Shown: positions 8,989 to 17,423 of the stretch, one piece after another | Layout of the letters: each line of letters starts with the position of its first letter | Position numbering within the stretch: position 1 is the stretch's first letter | Source of the DNA: Thermodesulfomicrobium sp. WS | GTDB taxonomy: Bacteria; Desulfobacterota; Desulfovibrionia; Desulfovibrionales; Desulfomicrobiaceae | Reading direction: 5' to 3' | Length of the DNA stretch: 64,000 bases | Assembly (NCBI RefSeq): GCF_027925145.1 | Contig: NZ_AP027130.1 | Location: forward strand, 2,046,001 to 2,110,000 | Position numbers and translations under genes: made by a program | Notes under the pieces: generated by a model | Database searches by the model: none | Seen by the model: only the letters and a program-made list of their open reading frames with translations | What the model was told of the DNA's origin: nothing

Positions 8989-11475
8989 TTATTCTCCTCT
9001 GTGTTGGGACTCGCGGTCTTCTGCGAGCACGTAGCGCGTTGATGGCCCTTTGCCTTCGAGTACGGCATATCCTTTCCGCACCAGCTCCTTGAGATCATAA
9101 AGGGCGGTGCGCGGTGCAATGCGTTCCTCAAACAAGGATTCATATTGCTGCCGGGTCATGGATCCATGGGCACGCAGATATTCCAATCCGCGTTGCTGAC
9201 GAGGGGTCAGGGATTCCCGGGGTCGGGCACCACCATCGGCAGGTGGGACAGATTGCTCGGAGGACTTGGCCACCAGCGGCAACGAAGCGCTGGCAGCTCC
9301 CTCGCCGTTACCCAATCCATTGCCCAGCAGAAGATCCTCGGCTTGAATCACCCCGGTCTCCACAAAGGCCGCCACGCGCAAAATACAATTTTTCAGTTCG
9401 CGGATATTCCCCGGCCAGTCGTAGGCCATCAGCTTCGCCACGGCGCCGCGGCTCAGAAGCACCGGTGATCGGCCAGAGGCCTCGCAGGCTGCCTGCAGGA
9501 AATGGGCAGCCAAAAGGGGAATATCCTCCTTGCGCTGCCGCAGAGGCGGCGTGGCAATGGTGAGTACCTGAAGGCGAAAGTAGAGGTCTTCTCGGAAAAG
9601 GCCTTGACGTACCATGTCCTCCAAATTGGCGTTGGTGGCAGCGATGACACGGGTATCGAAGGGGATCTCGCGGTCACTGCCCAGGGGCTGAAGCTTACGG
9701 GCGGAAAGGGCGCGCAAAAGCGCCTGCTGCACGCGCATGGAGGCATTGCCGAGCTCGTCCAACAGGAGGGTGCCCCCATTGGCCGCCAAAAACGCCCCTT
9801 GGCGCTCACCTTTGGCCTCGGAAAAGGCGCCTTTGACGTGGCCAAACAAGGCGTCCATGAGGAGGTTTTCATCCAACGCCCCACAATTGATGGTGATGTA
9901 CGGACCAAGGCTTCGGCGACTGCACTCATGAATGGCATGGGCTACCAACTCCTTGCCCGTACCGGTCTCGCCCACAATGAGCACGTCGGCGTCCGTAGCC
10001 GCGGCCTTGGCGATGACCCCGCGCAGTTGGTCCACTGCCGCGCTGATCCCCACCAGCCCCACACCCATACCATCGCCAGGCGGCAGTTCCAACGCCACAG
10101 GCTCCCGTGCCTGCAAACTTTCCATCATCTTGTCGCGGCGCACGATCTCAGCATCCTTGCAACGGAGGCTGTGGATGAGCGCTCCGATGGTCTGGCGCAA
10201 CAAAACGGTTTCCTGATCCATTTCCGGCTCCAGAGGCAACTCCTCATATTTCCCGGCCTGCAAGTCCCGCACATCTTCCACAAGACGCAAAAGAGGTCTG
10301 GTGATGACCGCGCCCACGGCCCAAAGCACCAAAGAGAGGACGCCAATGGTGAGCCCCCCTACTCCCAGCATCAGCCACAGCTGCTGTTCACCGGCGCGCG
10401 CCACGAGCAGACTGCGGTCCACATACACCAAGCCAGCCACGACCCGAGGCGGCTGCCCAGGATCTTCCGCAAAACGCACCGGCGCATACCCCACCACGAT
10501 AGCCCCTTCGGAGCTCCCTACCCGGCGTGACCATAACGAGCGTGCCACCCCATGCCGCCCCTCTTGAAGATCCGCCACCACCGCCCAATAACTCTCAAAC
10601 TCTGGCCCAGGACGAAAGGCCACCTCCAACGCCCCGCGCCCCTGAATCCCCTGAAACCCAAAACGCACATCATCCACATCCAGTGGAGCAAGGGGGGAGA
10701 CATCACCTCTCGCCTCCAGATACATCCAGCCTTGAAGATCCAAGAGCACGGAATAACGCAGCCCTGGGGTGCGCGTGAAACCAGCCAAGGGAGAATCCGC
10801 CCCATGGTATCGAGCAAGGAAATTACGTACTGCACGCAAACTTACGCCAACCACCAATACCGCGCCGTCGGGAAGCCCCATAGCCCACCGCACCACCTCC
10901 CAATGCACCGGCTGGTTATCAGCCCCCCGCAATTCAATGGGATAGACCGTATCGACAACCCCCAACCATTGTCGCCTCCCTGGGGCCAAGCCAGCGGTAT
11001 CCGCGGGTAACGGCGAATTGCGAATATGCGCGACCCAGCGCAAGGGGACCTCAAGAGGTTCTCCCTGGGAATCGGCCACCACCAAGGCGCTGGTCTGCGG
11101 AGGCCTGGCGGCCAGGGCCGCCTCCACCACCACGCCATTGCCAAGCACAATTCGCGCATCGCGCAAAAATTGCTGCAAAACCTGAGGTGAAGGCTCGGCC
11201 TCGGCAAAAGCGCGTTCCGCCAATCGAACCGAAGTGGCGAACACCCCGGCCACGGCGTCGGCTTGCGCCAAAGTGGACAGCAGCGTCACCCGCTCTACAG
11301 CCATTCCCACGAAATAGTGGGTCGAGCGCATGAGCAGGGCTCCGCTTATCACCAAAACACCCAATACTACCGGAAAAACCGCTGCAGCCAGTTTGCGACG
11401 CACACTCCAATGCGCAAACCGGCTGGGTCGCCGGGGACGACAGGCAACGATATTGGAAAGCGAAAAGAGACGCAT
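8989..11475 (-). CDS. Membrane-anchored sigma-54-type AAA+ regulator with periplasmic sensor
   Basis: Protein of 828 residues. Transmembrane segment near 27-47, periplasmic sensor (Cache-like by layout) to about 360, second membrane segment near 363-387, HAMP-like linker, then an enhancer-binding-protein AAA+ domain at about 500-730 with Walker A GETGTGKE and Walker B GGTLLLDELGNAS. The sigma-54 contact loop, normally GAFTGA, reads GAFSEA near 545-550. The C-terminus (about 765-820, starting TPRQQRGLEYL) looks like a winged helix, not the usual Fis-type helix-turn-helix. Start at 11475 chosen for GGAGGG upstream. It is divergent from the usp-tauE operon, its likely target, and is followed by the PEP-synthase-like gene. 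Confidence 0.85.
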   Translation of the reverse strand: MRLFSLSNIVACRPRRPSRFAHWSVRRKLAAAVFPVVLGVLVISGALLMRSTHYFVGMAVERVTLLSTLAQADAVAGVFATSVRLAERAFAEAEPSPQVLQQFLRDARIVLGNGVVVEAALAARPPQTSALVVADSQGEPLEVPLRWVAHIRNSPLPADTAGLAPGRRQWLGVVDTVYPIELRGADNQPVHWEVVRWAMGLPDGAVLVVGVSLRAVRNFLARYHGADSPLAGFTRTPGLRYSVLLDLQGWMYLEARGDVSPLAPLDVDDVRFGFQGIQGRGALEVAFRPGPEFESYWAVVADLQEGRHGVARSLWSRRVGSSEGAIVVGYAPVRFAEDPGQPPRVVAGLVYVDRSLLVARAGEQQLWLMLGVGGLTIGVLSLVLWAVGAVITRPLLRLVEDVRDLQAGKYEELPLEPEMDQETVLLRQTIGALIHSLRCKDAEIVRRDKMMESLQAREPVALELPPGDGMGVGLVGISAAVDQLRGVIAKAAATDADVLIVGETGTGKELVAHAIHECSRRSLGPYITINCGALDENLLMDALFGHVKGAFSEAKGERQGAFLAANGGTLLLDELGNASMRVQQALLRALSARKLQPLGSDREIPFDTRVIAATNANLEDMVRQGLFREDLYFRLQVLTIATPPLRQRKEDIPLLAAHFLQAACEASGRSPVLLSRGAVAKLMAYDWPGNIRELKNCILRVAAFVETGVIQAEDLLLGNGLGNGEGAASASLPLVAKSSEQSVPPADGGARPRESLTPRQQRGLEYLRAHGSMTRQQYESLFEERIAPRTALYDLKELVRKGYAVLEGKGPSTRYVLAEDRESQHRGE

Positions 11476-11571
11476 ACCACCCTCCGATGCGCAAACAATC
11501 GCGCAAAAATCCCGCCAAGGCAAGACCTGTCGCACAAAAAACAATCAACAAAAAAAGCGTGTTGTCAGCAA

Positions 11572-11587
11572 AGGCACGGAGCTTGAT
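11572..11587 (+). promoter_or_regulatory. Candidate sigma-54 promoter of the usp-tauE operon
   Basis: The sequence AGGCACGGAGCTTGAT fits the sigma-54 pattern TGGCACG-N4-TTGCA with two mismatches, including GA instead of GC at the -12 element. It lies about 50 bases upstream of the usp start codon and is divergent from the enhancer-binding-protein gene. Two direct GCGCAAA copies (11489-11495 and 11501-11507) lie upstream and could be activator half-sites. Motif reading only. Confidence 0.35.
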
Positions 11588-11634
11588 ACTTCGTGCACAA
11601 GCACAACCCCCAAACCTTCTTGAGGAGGAAACGT

Positions 11635-12081
11635 ATGGAATGGAAAAGGAAACCTATCAAAACCATCTTGGTCCCACTGGACCTCTCCAGCCAAGCTCCA
11701 TCGGTACTTGAAGAGGCCATCCACCAGGCAAAGGCCTCGGAAGCAGAGCTGGTCCTCTTGATGGTGGCGGAAGATTTCTCCGACATCGGCGATTATGCCC
11801 ACGCTGCCCAGGTGCAGACAAAGCTCCTTGAAGAGACGCAAGCCAAGGCGGAGGAGTACGCGCACCATGCCAAGGCTGCGGGACTCATTCCTCAGGTAGA
11901 GGTATGCCAAAGCCCATCCCCAGCGGACGCCATCCTGCGCGTGGCTGAAGAGCGTCATGCGGACTTCATCGTCATGGGGAGCCGATCCAAACGCGGTATC
12001 GACCGCTTCGTGTTGGGCAGCGTAGCAGGCAAAGTAGTTTCCCATGCCCCGTGTTCTGTATTGGTGGTTCGTAACCCCTAA
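11635..12081 (+). CDS. Universal stress protein, UspA family
   Basis: Cytosolic protein of 148 residues with the UspA fold: start strand KTILVPLDLSSQAPSVLEEA and the C-terminal nucleotide-loop motif GSRSKRGIDRFVLGSVAGKV followed by APCSVLVVRNP, matching G-2X-G-9X-G(S/T). The family binds ATP or acts as a stress-responsive dimer. A strong GAGGAGG precedes the ATG. It is the first gene of a plus-strand operon with a small membrane protein, TauE/SafE permease and lipoprotein, divergent from the sigma-54-type regulator. A second Usp with a similar transporter context lies at 30.9 kb. Confidence 0.93.
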   Translation: MEWKRKPIKTILVPLDLSSQAPSVLEEAIHQAKASEAELVLLMVAEDFSDIGDYAHAAQVQTKLLEETQAKAEEYAHHAKAAGLIPQVEVCQSPSPADAILRVAEERHADFIVMGSRSKRGIDRFVLGSVAGKVVSHAPCSVLVVRNP

Positions 12082-12090
12082 GGAGGAGAT

Positions 12091-12378
12091 ATGCGACGTT
12101 TCATTTCCCCTATTCTTGCCTTTCTGTTTCTTGTGCTTCCGCTTACCGCATTGGCTGCAGGAGGCGGAGGATCTTCCATCGTGATCGTTGCCGACACCCG
12201 CTGGACCAGCGGTATCTCCCATTGGTGGGCGACGCTCTACAACGAAAGTCACCTCTATTTCACTATCGTCACCGTCATCATAATTCCAGTAGTAGGCATT
12301 ATATTTGGCACCATTGCCGACTTTATCATGGCTCACATCGGCATTGATCTTACGAAGCGCGGTCACGGCGGCCACTAA
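12091..12378 (+). CDS. Small membrane protein of the usp-tauE operon
   Basis: Protein of 95 residues that I cannot assign. A signal-like hydrophobic stretch at about 5-23 ends ALAAG, followed by a short exported loop with HWWATLYNE and a second hydrophobic segment at about 57-78 (IVTVIIIPVVGIIFGTIADF), then a basic His-rich tail GHGGH. It probably spans the inner membrane once after signal cleavage, or twice if uncleaved. An AAGGAGG motif lies between the usp stop and its ATG. Its place between usp and the tauE-like gene suggests an accessory role for the permease; that is inference. Confidence 0.72.
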   Translation: MRRFISPILAFLFLVLPLTALAAGGGGSSIVIVADTRWTSGISHWWATLYNESHLYFTIVTVIIIPVVGIIFGTIADFIMAHIGIDLTKRGHGGH

Positions 12379-12395
12379 AATCAAAGGAGGATGCA

Positions 12396-13454
12396 ATGGA
12401 TTGGCTTTACGTACACATGCCTATTGCCGGCGTGGATATTTTCTGGCCCGGACTCATCATCCTCGGTGTGGGAGTGGGGATTATCGGTGGGTTCTTTGGC
12501 ATGGGCGGCGCATGGATGGTGACCCCTGGACTCAATATCTTAGGTTTCCCCATGGCCTTTGCCATCGGCACCGACATCGCGCACATGGCCGGCAAATCGT
12601 TGGTGTCCACCATGCGACACGGCAAATTCGGTAACGTCGACTACAAGCTCGGCATTATCATGCTCGTGGGCACCGTAGGCGGATTCGAGGTAGGCGCCCA
12701 AATGATCATGTGGCTCGAGCGGTTAGGTTCGGTGGATAAAGTCGTCCGCTACATCTACTTGGTGCTTTTGGCGTTCATCGCCTGGCTCGTCTTTTACGAC
12801 GTCCACAAGAAGAAAAGGCGCGAAGAAGAAGCCCGGCGTTTAGGTCGCGATCCCGAAGAAGCCGTGGGCGTGGAATGGCATAAGACCCTGCATAAAATCA
12901 AAATTCCTCCCATGGTACACCTCAATGTCGCAGGCATCTATTGTTCTGCGTGGCTGCCTATCGCGGTCTCTTTCTTCACCGGGTGGTTGGCTGGCATCCT
13001 CGGCATCGGCGGTGGACTCATCCGCATGCCTTCGCTCATCTATCTTTTGGGATGTCCCACGCACGTAGCAGTAGGCACCGACCTCTTTGAAGTCATGATC
13101 TCCGGTCTCTATGGAGCGGCTTCCTATACCTACAAAGGACGAACTGAGCTTGTTGCCGCTATTATCATGCTCGTCGGCGCTTCCATGGGTGCCCAGGTTG
13201 GGGCAGTGGCAACCAAATACATCCATGGATACGGTATCCGATATGTATTCGGGTGGGCGGTCATCGGCTGCGCCGTATCCATTGTCATGAAACTCGTTGG
13301 CGCTGCAGTTCCATCTACCAAGGATGCCATGGACATCTCAGCCACCATCCTGGTCAATGGTCTGGTCGCTGCCATGTCGCTCTATATCTTCGTGCGCATG
13401 GTTCAGGGAGCTAAGGCGGAGATTGCTGCCAAAAAACGTGGTGTCGCGAGCTAA
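12396..13454 (+). CDS. TauE/SafE family anion permease
   Basis: Polytopic membrane protein of 352 residues with the duplicated TauE/SafE (formerly DUF81) architecture: GGFFGMGGAWMVTPGLNILG in the first half and GILGIGGGLIRMPSLIYLLG in the second, each a glycine-rich loop followed by helices. A hydrophilic loop at about 140-165 (KKKRREEEARR) is cytoplasmic. Members export or import sulfite, sulfoacetate and other organosulfur anions; the substrate here is unknown, but sulfite would suit a sulfate reducer. An AAAGGAGG motif precedes the ATG. Co-directional with usp upstream and a lipoprotein 16 bases downstream. Confidence 0.9.
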   Translation: MDWLYVHMPIAGVDIFWPGLIILGVGVGIIGGFFGMGGAWMVTPGLNILGFPMAFAIGTDIAHMAGKSLVSTMRHGKFGNVDYKLGIIMLVGTVGGFEVGAQMIMWLERLGSVDKVVRYIYLVLLAFIAWLVFYDVHKKKRREEEARRLGRDPEEAVGVEWHKTLHKIKIPPMVHLNVAGIYCSAWLPIAVSFFTGWLAGILGIGGGLIRMPSLIYLLGCPTHVAVGTDLFEVMISGLYGAASYTYKGRTELVAAIIMLVGASMGAQVGAVATKYIHGYGIRYVFGWAVIGCAVSIVMKLVGAAVPSTKDAMDISATILVNGLVAAMSLYIFVRMVQGAKAEIAAKKRGVAS

Positions 13455-13470
13455 GCAGAGGGAGGAAACC

Positions 13471-14064
13471 ATGAAAATACTACATCGCACTGCATTCTTC
13501 GTCGTGGCGGCAAGCCTGTTTCTCGTGACCGGATGCCTGGAAGAAGGCAAGGTGGAACAAGGCCGCACCGTGGCCTATGACAAGGCCAAAGGCGAGGTCA
13601 CCATCATCCGGGACACCTCAGCGGTACAAGGCAAACCTGATTATACCCACCTGCCTCCAGTCACTTTCAAAATCCCCGCAGATCCCGCAGAAATGGGGCC
13701 AGAACCTCGCCCCGGCGGACGCATGAAGCTGGACATGGAAAAGAACGAAGTGGTGATCTTCGACGCTGCGATCCAAAACTTTGTCCACATCCCCTTCAAG
13801 CTGGTGGATAAGCAGACAGAAATCACCAAAGATCACCCCTTGGTGGCGGGCAAGAAGTTCCCTATAGTGGACGCCGCCAAACGGACCGTGACCATTTATT
13901 CCAGCCGGCAAAAGACCCTGGTGACCATCGAAGTGGCAGAGGCGGACATCCAACGCCCCCAGACCGTATGGCAGGCCGGTGACGAGATTCGGGTGTACTA
14001 CAAGCAGCCAGGTCAGGCTCTGCGACTCATGAATATCACCCAAACGGACATCTACAAAAAGTAA
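13471..14064 (+). CDS. Lipoprotein of the tauE operon
   Basis: Protein of 197 residues with a type II signal peptide and lipobox LVTGC, so it is lipidated at Cys 20 or 21. The mature domain is beta-rich, with repeated phrases of the type R.VAYDKAKGEVTIIRDTS, KNEVVIFDAA and KRTVTIYSSRQKTLVTIEVA, suggesting a small beta-barrel. It resembles, from memory, a Desulfovibrio lipoprotein family of unknown function (DUF4881); no search was done. GGAGG precedes the ATG at 13471. Co-transcription with the permease suggests an envelope partner or sensor for it. Confidence 0.8.
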   Translation: MKILHRTAFFVVAASLFLVTGCLEEGKVEQGRTVAYDKAKGEVTIIRDTSAVQGKPDYTHLPPVTFKIPADPAEMGPEPRPGGRMKLDMEKNEVVIFDAAIQNFVHIPFKLVDKQTEITKDHPLVAGKKFPIVDAAKRTVTIYSSRQKTLVTIEVAEADIQRPQTVWQAGDEIRVYYKQPGQALRLMNITQTDIYKK

Positions 14065-14116
14065 CGTCAACCCACGGCAGGGGGCATGCCCCCTGCCCTT
14101 GCCCACGGAGGCCATC

Positions 14117-14320
14117 ATGAGATCCTCTTCCCCTTGGTGGTTCGTCGTCACCCTGGATGCCCTGGTCTTGGGCTACCTCTGTATCGCCATGTACCAGGCA
14201 CACCGCACCCCGGACACTTTTACTCCCACCTTCATGAAGACCTTCTTTGGGCTCCTGCTGCCAACCCTCGTGGCGTTCTTTTTCCTCCGGCGCCGCCTTA
14301 TGCGGGAGAAGGCGGCATGA
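14117..14320 (+). CDS. Small two-helix membrane protein
   Basis: Protein of 67 residues with two predicted membrane helices (about 6-25, FVVTLDALVLGYLCIAM, and about 42-58, FFGLLLPTLVAFFFL) and a basic C-terminus RRRLMREKAA that should face the cytoplasm. Not recognised. GGAGG stands 7 bases before the ATG at 14117. The TGA overlaps the ATG of the next gene (ATGA), so translation of the two is coupled and the products may form one complex. Confidence 0.65.
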   Translation: MRSSSPWWFVVTLDALVLGYLCIAMYQAHRTPDTFTPTFMKTFFGLLLPTLVAFFFLRRRLMREKAA

Positions 14321-15075
14321 GTCCTCGCATCCAGCAACTCTTCACCCAGCGTCGCATCCTGGGAGGCATCGCCTCCCTCTTTTTGCTTCTGGCCCTTGGG
14401 GCGGTGGCGGATGGACTCCAGCACATGGCCAGGCAGGATGCTTCGCAACTCGTGATCATTGCAGGGGAAAGCGTCCCCATCTCCGGCTGGGTTCCAGCCA
14501 ACGCCACATCCCAGGCCAGCATCCATATCCAGCCGCCCCTCTCTTTTGCCTTGCGCGGCCAACAGACGGGATACTACCTCGGCGGCAACCAGTGGCTGGG
14601 GACCATTACCGCCCCAGAGACTACCCCCGAGGGAAATTTCACGGCGTCCGTCCTTTTCCCGGGCGCTCCCGCCCAAGAATTCCACATTCGCGTGGTCTCC
14701 TCCGCCGCGCATGCGCAGCGTCTTGCCCCAAGCGTCCTCATCCGCACCCTTGGCGTGCACCCCTACCTGATAGCCGCCATACTGGCCACGTGCGGGGGGG
14801 GCACGGCGATTGCCATCTACCGTCTCTCCTCGACCCTTGAGAAGCTGCTTGCGCTGCAAAACTTGGCGGAGACCACCATTGATCACCGGGGCCGGCTCAC
14901 TGTGCCTTGGGGAAGCCGCCACGGACTCACTCCAGAGACCCGCCTCGCCGTTGTCCTTCCAGGTGGAGAAGCAGTGGGGTATGCCCAGGTGGTGAATGTG
15001 TGGGAAGACCACGCCCGGGCATCCTGCCCAGGAGTGCGGGGGGTGGTGCTCGTCGCCCGCCCCGCGCCGCACTAA
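14317..15075 (+). CDS. Membrane protein with periplasmic beta domain and cytoplasmic barrel
   Basis: Protein of 252 residues, not recognised. An N-terminal membrane anchor (about 16-34) is followed by an exported beta-rich region (about 45-145, including SVPISGWVPANA and GYYLGGNQWLGTI), a second membrane helix (about 150-172) and a cytoplasmic C-terminal domain (about 185-250). The last part has the pattern GRLTVPWGSRHGLTPETRLAV and resembles small barrel domains that follow a V..G...G...G..L.V rule. Such a layout fits signal transmission across the membrane, but no function can be claimed. The ATG overlaps the stop of the preceding small membrane gene; the gene ends 19 bases from the convergent response-regulator gene. 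Confidence 0.65.
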   Translation: MSPRIQQLFTQRRILGGIASLFLLLALGAVADGLQHMARQDASQLVIIAGESVPISGWVPANATSQASIHIQPPLSFALRGQQTGYYLGGNQWLGTITAPETTPEGNFTASVLFPGAPAQEFHIRVVSSAAHAQRLAPSVLIRTLGVHPYLIAAILATCGGGTAIAIYRLSSTLEKLLALQNLAETTIDHRGRLTVPWGSRHGLTPETRLAVVLPGGEAVGYAQVVNVWEDHARASCPGVRGVVLVARPAPH

Positions 15076-15094
15076 TGCCCTGCCCAATCAGGGT

Positions 15095-15877
15095 TCATGC
15101 TCCCCGGCCCCAGCCCCATCGCACTGCCGCCGCGCGGAGTTGCTGAGGGCCGATAACCCCCGCCAAGCTCCCAGCCATCCCCACGGCTACTATCCCATGG
15201 AGAGCCACCTGGGCTGCGGTTTCCACCAGAGTACAATGCGCATCCACCCATGACGGCGCGCAGCAGACACTGGCCACAGGATCCCGCCACAAGGTCGGCC
15301 AAGGCCGGCTCGCCAAGGCCTTCACCCAAAGACCGGGGTCCCAAATGCCCTGAAGAGCGCTGTCTTCCATCAGCAAGACGACCGTATCTTCTGACCAGTG
15401 CTCTAAGGCCCCCAAGGTTTGTCCCACGCTCCAGGACGGCGCCGTCACCAAACATTGGTCCACTGGCACAAGGATGTCTCCAGCGTGGAGATTGCGACCG
15501 CGAGAGGTTTGCACGGCCTCTCGCAAACGGGTCACGAGGATCGCTGTGTCACAGGGTTTGTGGAGCACATCAAAGGCGCCCTGTTCCACCGCCCTGGCCG
15601 CATCGTCCAAGGTGGCGTGACCGGTGAGCAAGATGACCGGCGCCCGAGGGCACACCGCCCGAATGCGCGGCAAGGCATCCACCCCGGAGAGTCCCGGCAT
15701 CCGCACATCAAGGACGATAACATCCGGCTCGACCATCTGCAAAAACTCCAAAGCTTCCCCAGCGCTGGCAGCCGAAGAGGTCACAAACCCCTGGTGCTCC
15801 AAAACCTTGGCCAACACCTTGGTAAAGGCAGTCTCATCATCGACGAGCAATACATGACTGCGCTGGCGCTCCTCCAT
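15095..15877 (-). CDS. Response regulator with receiver and CBS-domain pair
   Basis: Protein of 260 residues. Residues 1-120 are a receiver: DDE near 14, phospho-acceptor in VIVLDVRMPGLSG near 57, Thr of LLTGHA, Lys of LHKPCD. Residues about 130-250 form two repeats resembling CBS domains (GDILVPVDQCLVTAPSWSV and VDAHCTLVETAAQVALHGI followed by AGVIGPQQL). CBS pairs bind adenylates or SAM, so the output could be ligand-gated binding rather than transcription. There is no DNA-binding domain. Last gene of a four-gene minus-strand operon; AAGGAGA precedes the ATG, 10 bases after the kinase stop. Confidence 0.82.
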   Translation of the reverse strand: MEERQRSHVLLVDDETAFTKVLAKVLEHQGFVTSSAASAGEALEFLQMVEPDVIVLDVRMPGLSGVDALPRIRAVCPRAPVILLTGHATLDDAARAVEQGAFDVLHKPCDTAILVTRLREAVQTSRGRNLHAGDILVPVDQCLVTAPSWSVGQTLGALEHWSEDTVVLLMEDSALQGIWDPGLWVKALASRPWPTLWRDPVASVCCAPSWVDAHCTLVETAAQVALHGIVAVGMAGSLAGVIGPQQLRAAAVRWGWGRGA

Positions 15878-15887
15878 GGCATTCTCC

Positions 15888-17423
15888 TTAGGAACGGATA
15901 AGGGGAAGACGAGGCAGCGTTACGGTAAAACGCGTGCCCCGGCCAAGCTCACTGGAAAAATCTATACGCCCGCCCATGGCCTGCACCAGGGCATGGCAAA
16001 TAGGCAGCCCCAGGCCTGTTCCCCGGTCCGGAGCCTTGGTGGTAAAAAACGGAGTAAAAATGGCTTCCTGGTGCTCAGGAGCAATGCCACACCCGTTGTC
16101 CTCCACCACGATGCACGTCTCCTCGCCGTGTTCGGCAACTTCCACCCGTACCGTCACCCGTGACTGGGGCCCTCGGCCTTCCACAGCATGAAGGGCGTTG
16201 ACGATAAGATTGGCAAGCACTTGCTGGAGTTTGGCGGGATCTAGGCGTACCATGACTGGCTCGGGTAGAGCGGATGTCTCCAATTGGGCACCCATACCCT
16301 CGGCCATGGAATGAAAGGTGGAAACCACTTCCGGCACAAAACGACACAAATCCACCACCCGGGACTCTGCGCCAGAAGAAAGGCGACCAAACCCCAAGAT
16401 GGCGTGGGTTATGCGACTGCAGCGTTGGATCTGTCCCTCAAGTTGGCTCATGCTTTCCAAAAGCTCCTCTCCTGGCCCTGAGGCATCGGGACAAACCGCG
16501 CGCAGTTGCTCCAAAAGCATGCGCATATAGGCATGCTCACTCTTCATGACCTGCAAAGGATTATTGATTTCATGGGCAAAACCGGCAGCCATGGTCCCCA
16601 ACTGGGCCAAAAGCTCAGCTCGAGAAAGGGCCTCGCGCAAACTCTCCTGCTCGGTGTGATACTGGGCCAAAAGCCGCGTCACCGCACTACTCGTGCGCAA
16701 GGCGACACCCACCACCAGCGCCCCGCCAGCCACCAAAACCGCTGCCAAAAAAAGCCCGAGCCACCGCTCCACAAAAAGGCCCCACTCTTGCGGCGCGGCC
16801 ACTTCCACCTGCCAGGGGAGCCCTGGGACTCCAACCCTGGCCATTTCCCATCCTTCTTGAGGGGCATCTCCCCGCTCCAGGCGCCCCCCTGAGACCTGGA
16901 GGACCACATGCTCGCGCTTTTGTCGGGCAAGATCGAGCCAACGAGCCAGAGCGTTTGCCTCGAGATAGACCCAATGAAGGCCGTCTCCGCGACGAGCCCC
17001 CACCACCACACCAGCAACGGGTTGGGTTTGCAGGGGAGCGGCCACCAGGGGCCCTTGGTGAACCAACACATCGCGAGCCGCGGCCAATGCCGCTTCCGGG
17101 GCCAATACCCCTCCCTGAAAATGCACCTCTCCAGCATCATCCACCCGACCTACGGCCAAGACCCCCCACGCACGCATGCTCTCCACAGGAACGACCTGAG
17201 CAACCTCCAAGGTCTGACGTACCCATTGCTCCACGACGCGAGCCACCGTGGTCGCCCGTTGGCGCACCACTTCCTGATGGGCATGGTGGACGACTCCTAC
17301 CCCCCACACCAGGGCGCAGCCCAACGCTAAAAGCACCGGCACTAAGGGCGGACCAACGATAACCGCAATCAAACGCCCTTGGACCCCGCGGGCCCAAGCA
17401 AAGAGTTCAGGCAACGGGCGCAT
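15888..17423 (-). CDS. Membrane sensor histidine kinase (second of the operon)
   Basis: Protein of 511 residues. Membrane helix at about 18-45, a short periplasmic sensor to about 210, second helix near 215-233, then HisKA with phospho-acceptor His in [13 protein letters not shown] near 284 and a HATPase domain with N-box VNALHAVEG, G1 VEDNGCGIAPEH, F-box IFTPFFTTKAPD and G2 GTGLGLPICHA. It should autophosphorylate and pass phosphate to one or both receivers of the operon. Its start overlaps the end of the upstream receiver gene by 17 bases, giving coupled translation. Confidence 0.92.
   Translation of the reverse strand: MRPLPELFAWARGVQGRLIAVIVGPPLVPVLLALGCALVWGVGVVHHAHQEVVRQRATTVARVVEQWVRQTLEVAQVVPVESMRAWGVLAVGRVDDAGEVHFQGGVLAPEAALAAARDVLVHQGPLVAAPLQTQPVAGVVVGARRGDGLHWVYLEANALARWLDLARQKREHVVLQVSGGRLERGDAPQEGWEMARVGVPGLPWQVEVAAPQEWGLFVERWLGLFLAAVLVAGGALVVGVALRTSSAVTRLLAQYHTEQESLREALSRAELLAQLGTMAAGFAHEINNPLQVMKSEHAYMRMLLEQLRAVCPDASGPGEELLESMSQLEGQIQRCSRITHAILGFGRLSSGAESRVVDLCRFVPEVVSTFHSMAEGMGAQLETSALPEPVMVRLDPAKLQQVLANLIVNALHAVEGRGPQSRVTVRVEVAEHGEETCIVVEDNGCGIAPEHQEAIFTPFFTTKAPDRGTGLGLPICHALVQAMGGRIDFSSELGRGTRFTVTLPRLPLIRS

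Noticed and set aside
7395-9092. Long plus-strand open frame (565 codons) opposite the PEP-synthase-like gene
   Set aside because: It is antisense to a well-motif'd gene, has no recognisable domain and a His/Gln/Arg/Pro-rich composition typical of a shadow frame in GC-rich DNA.
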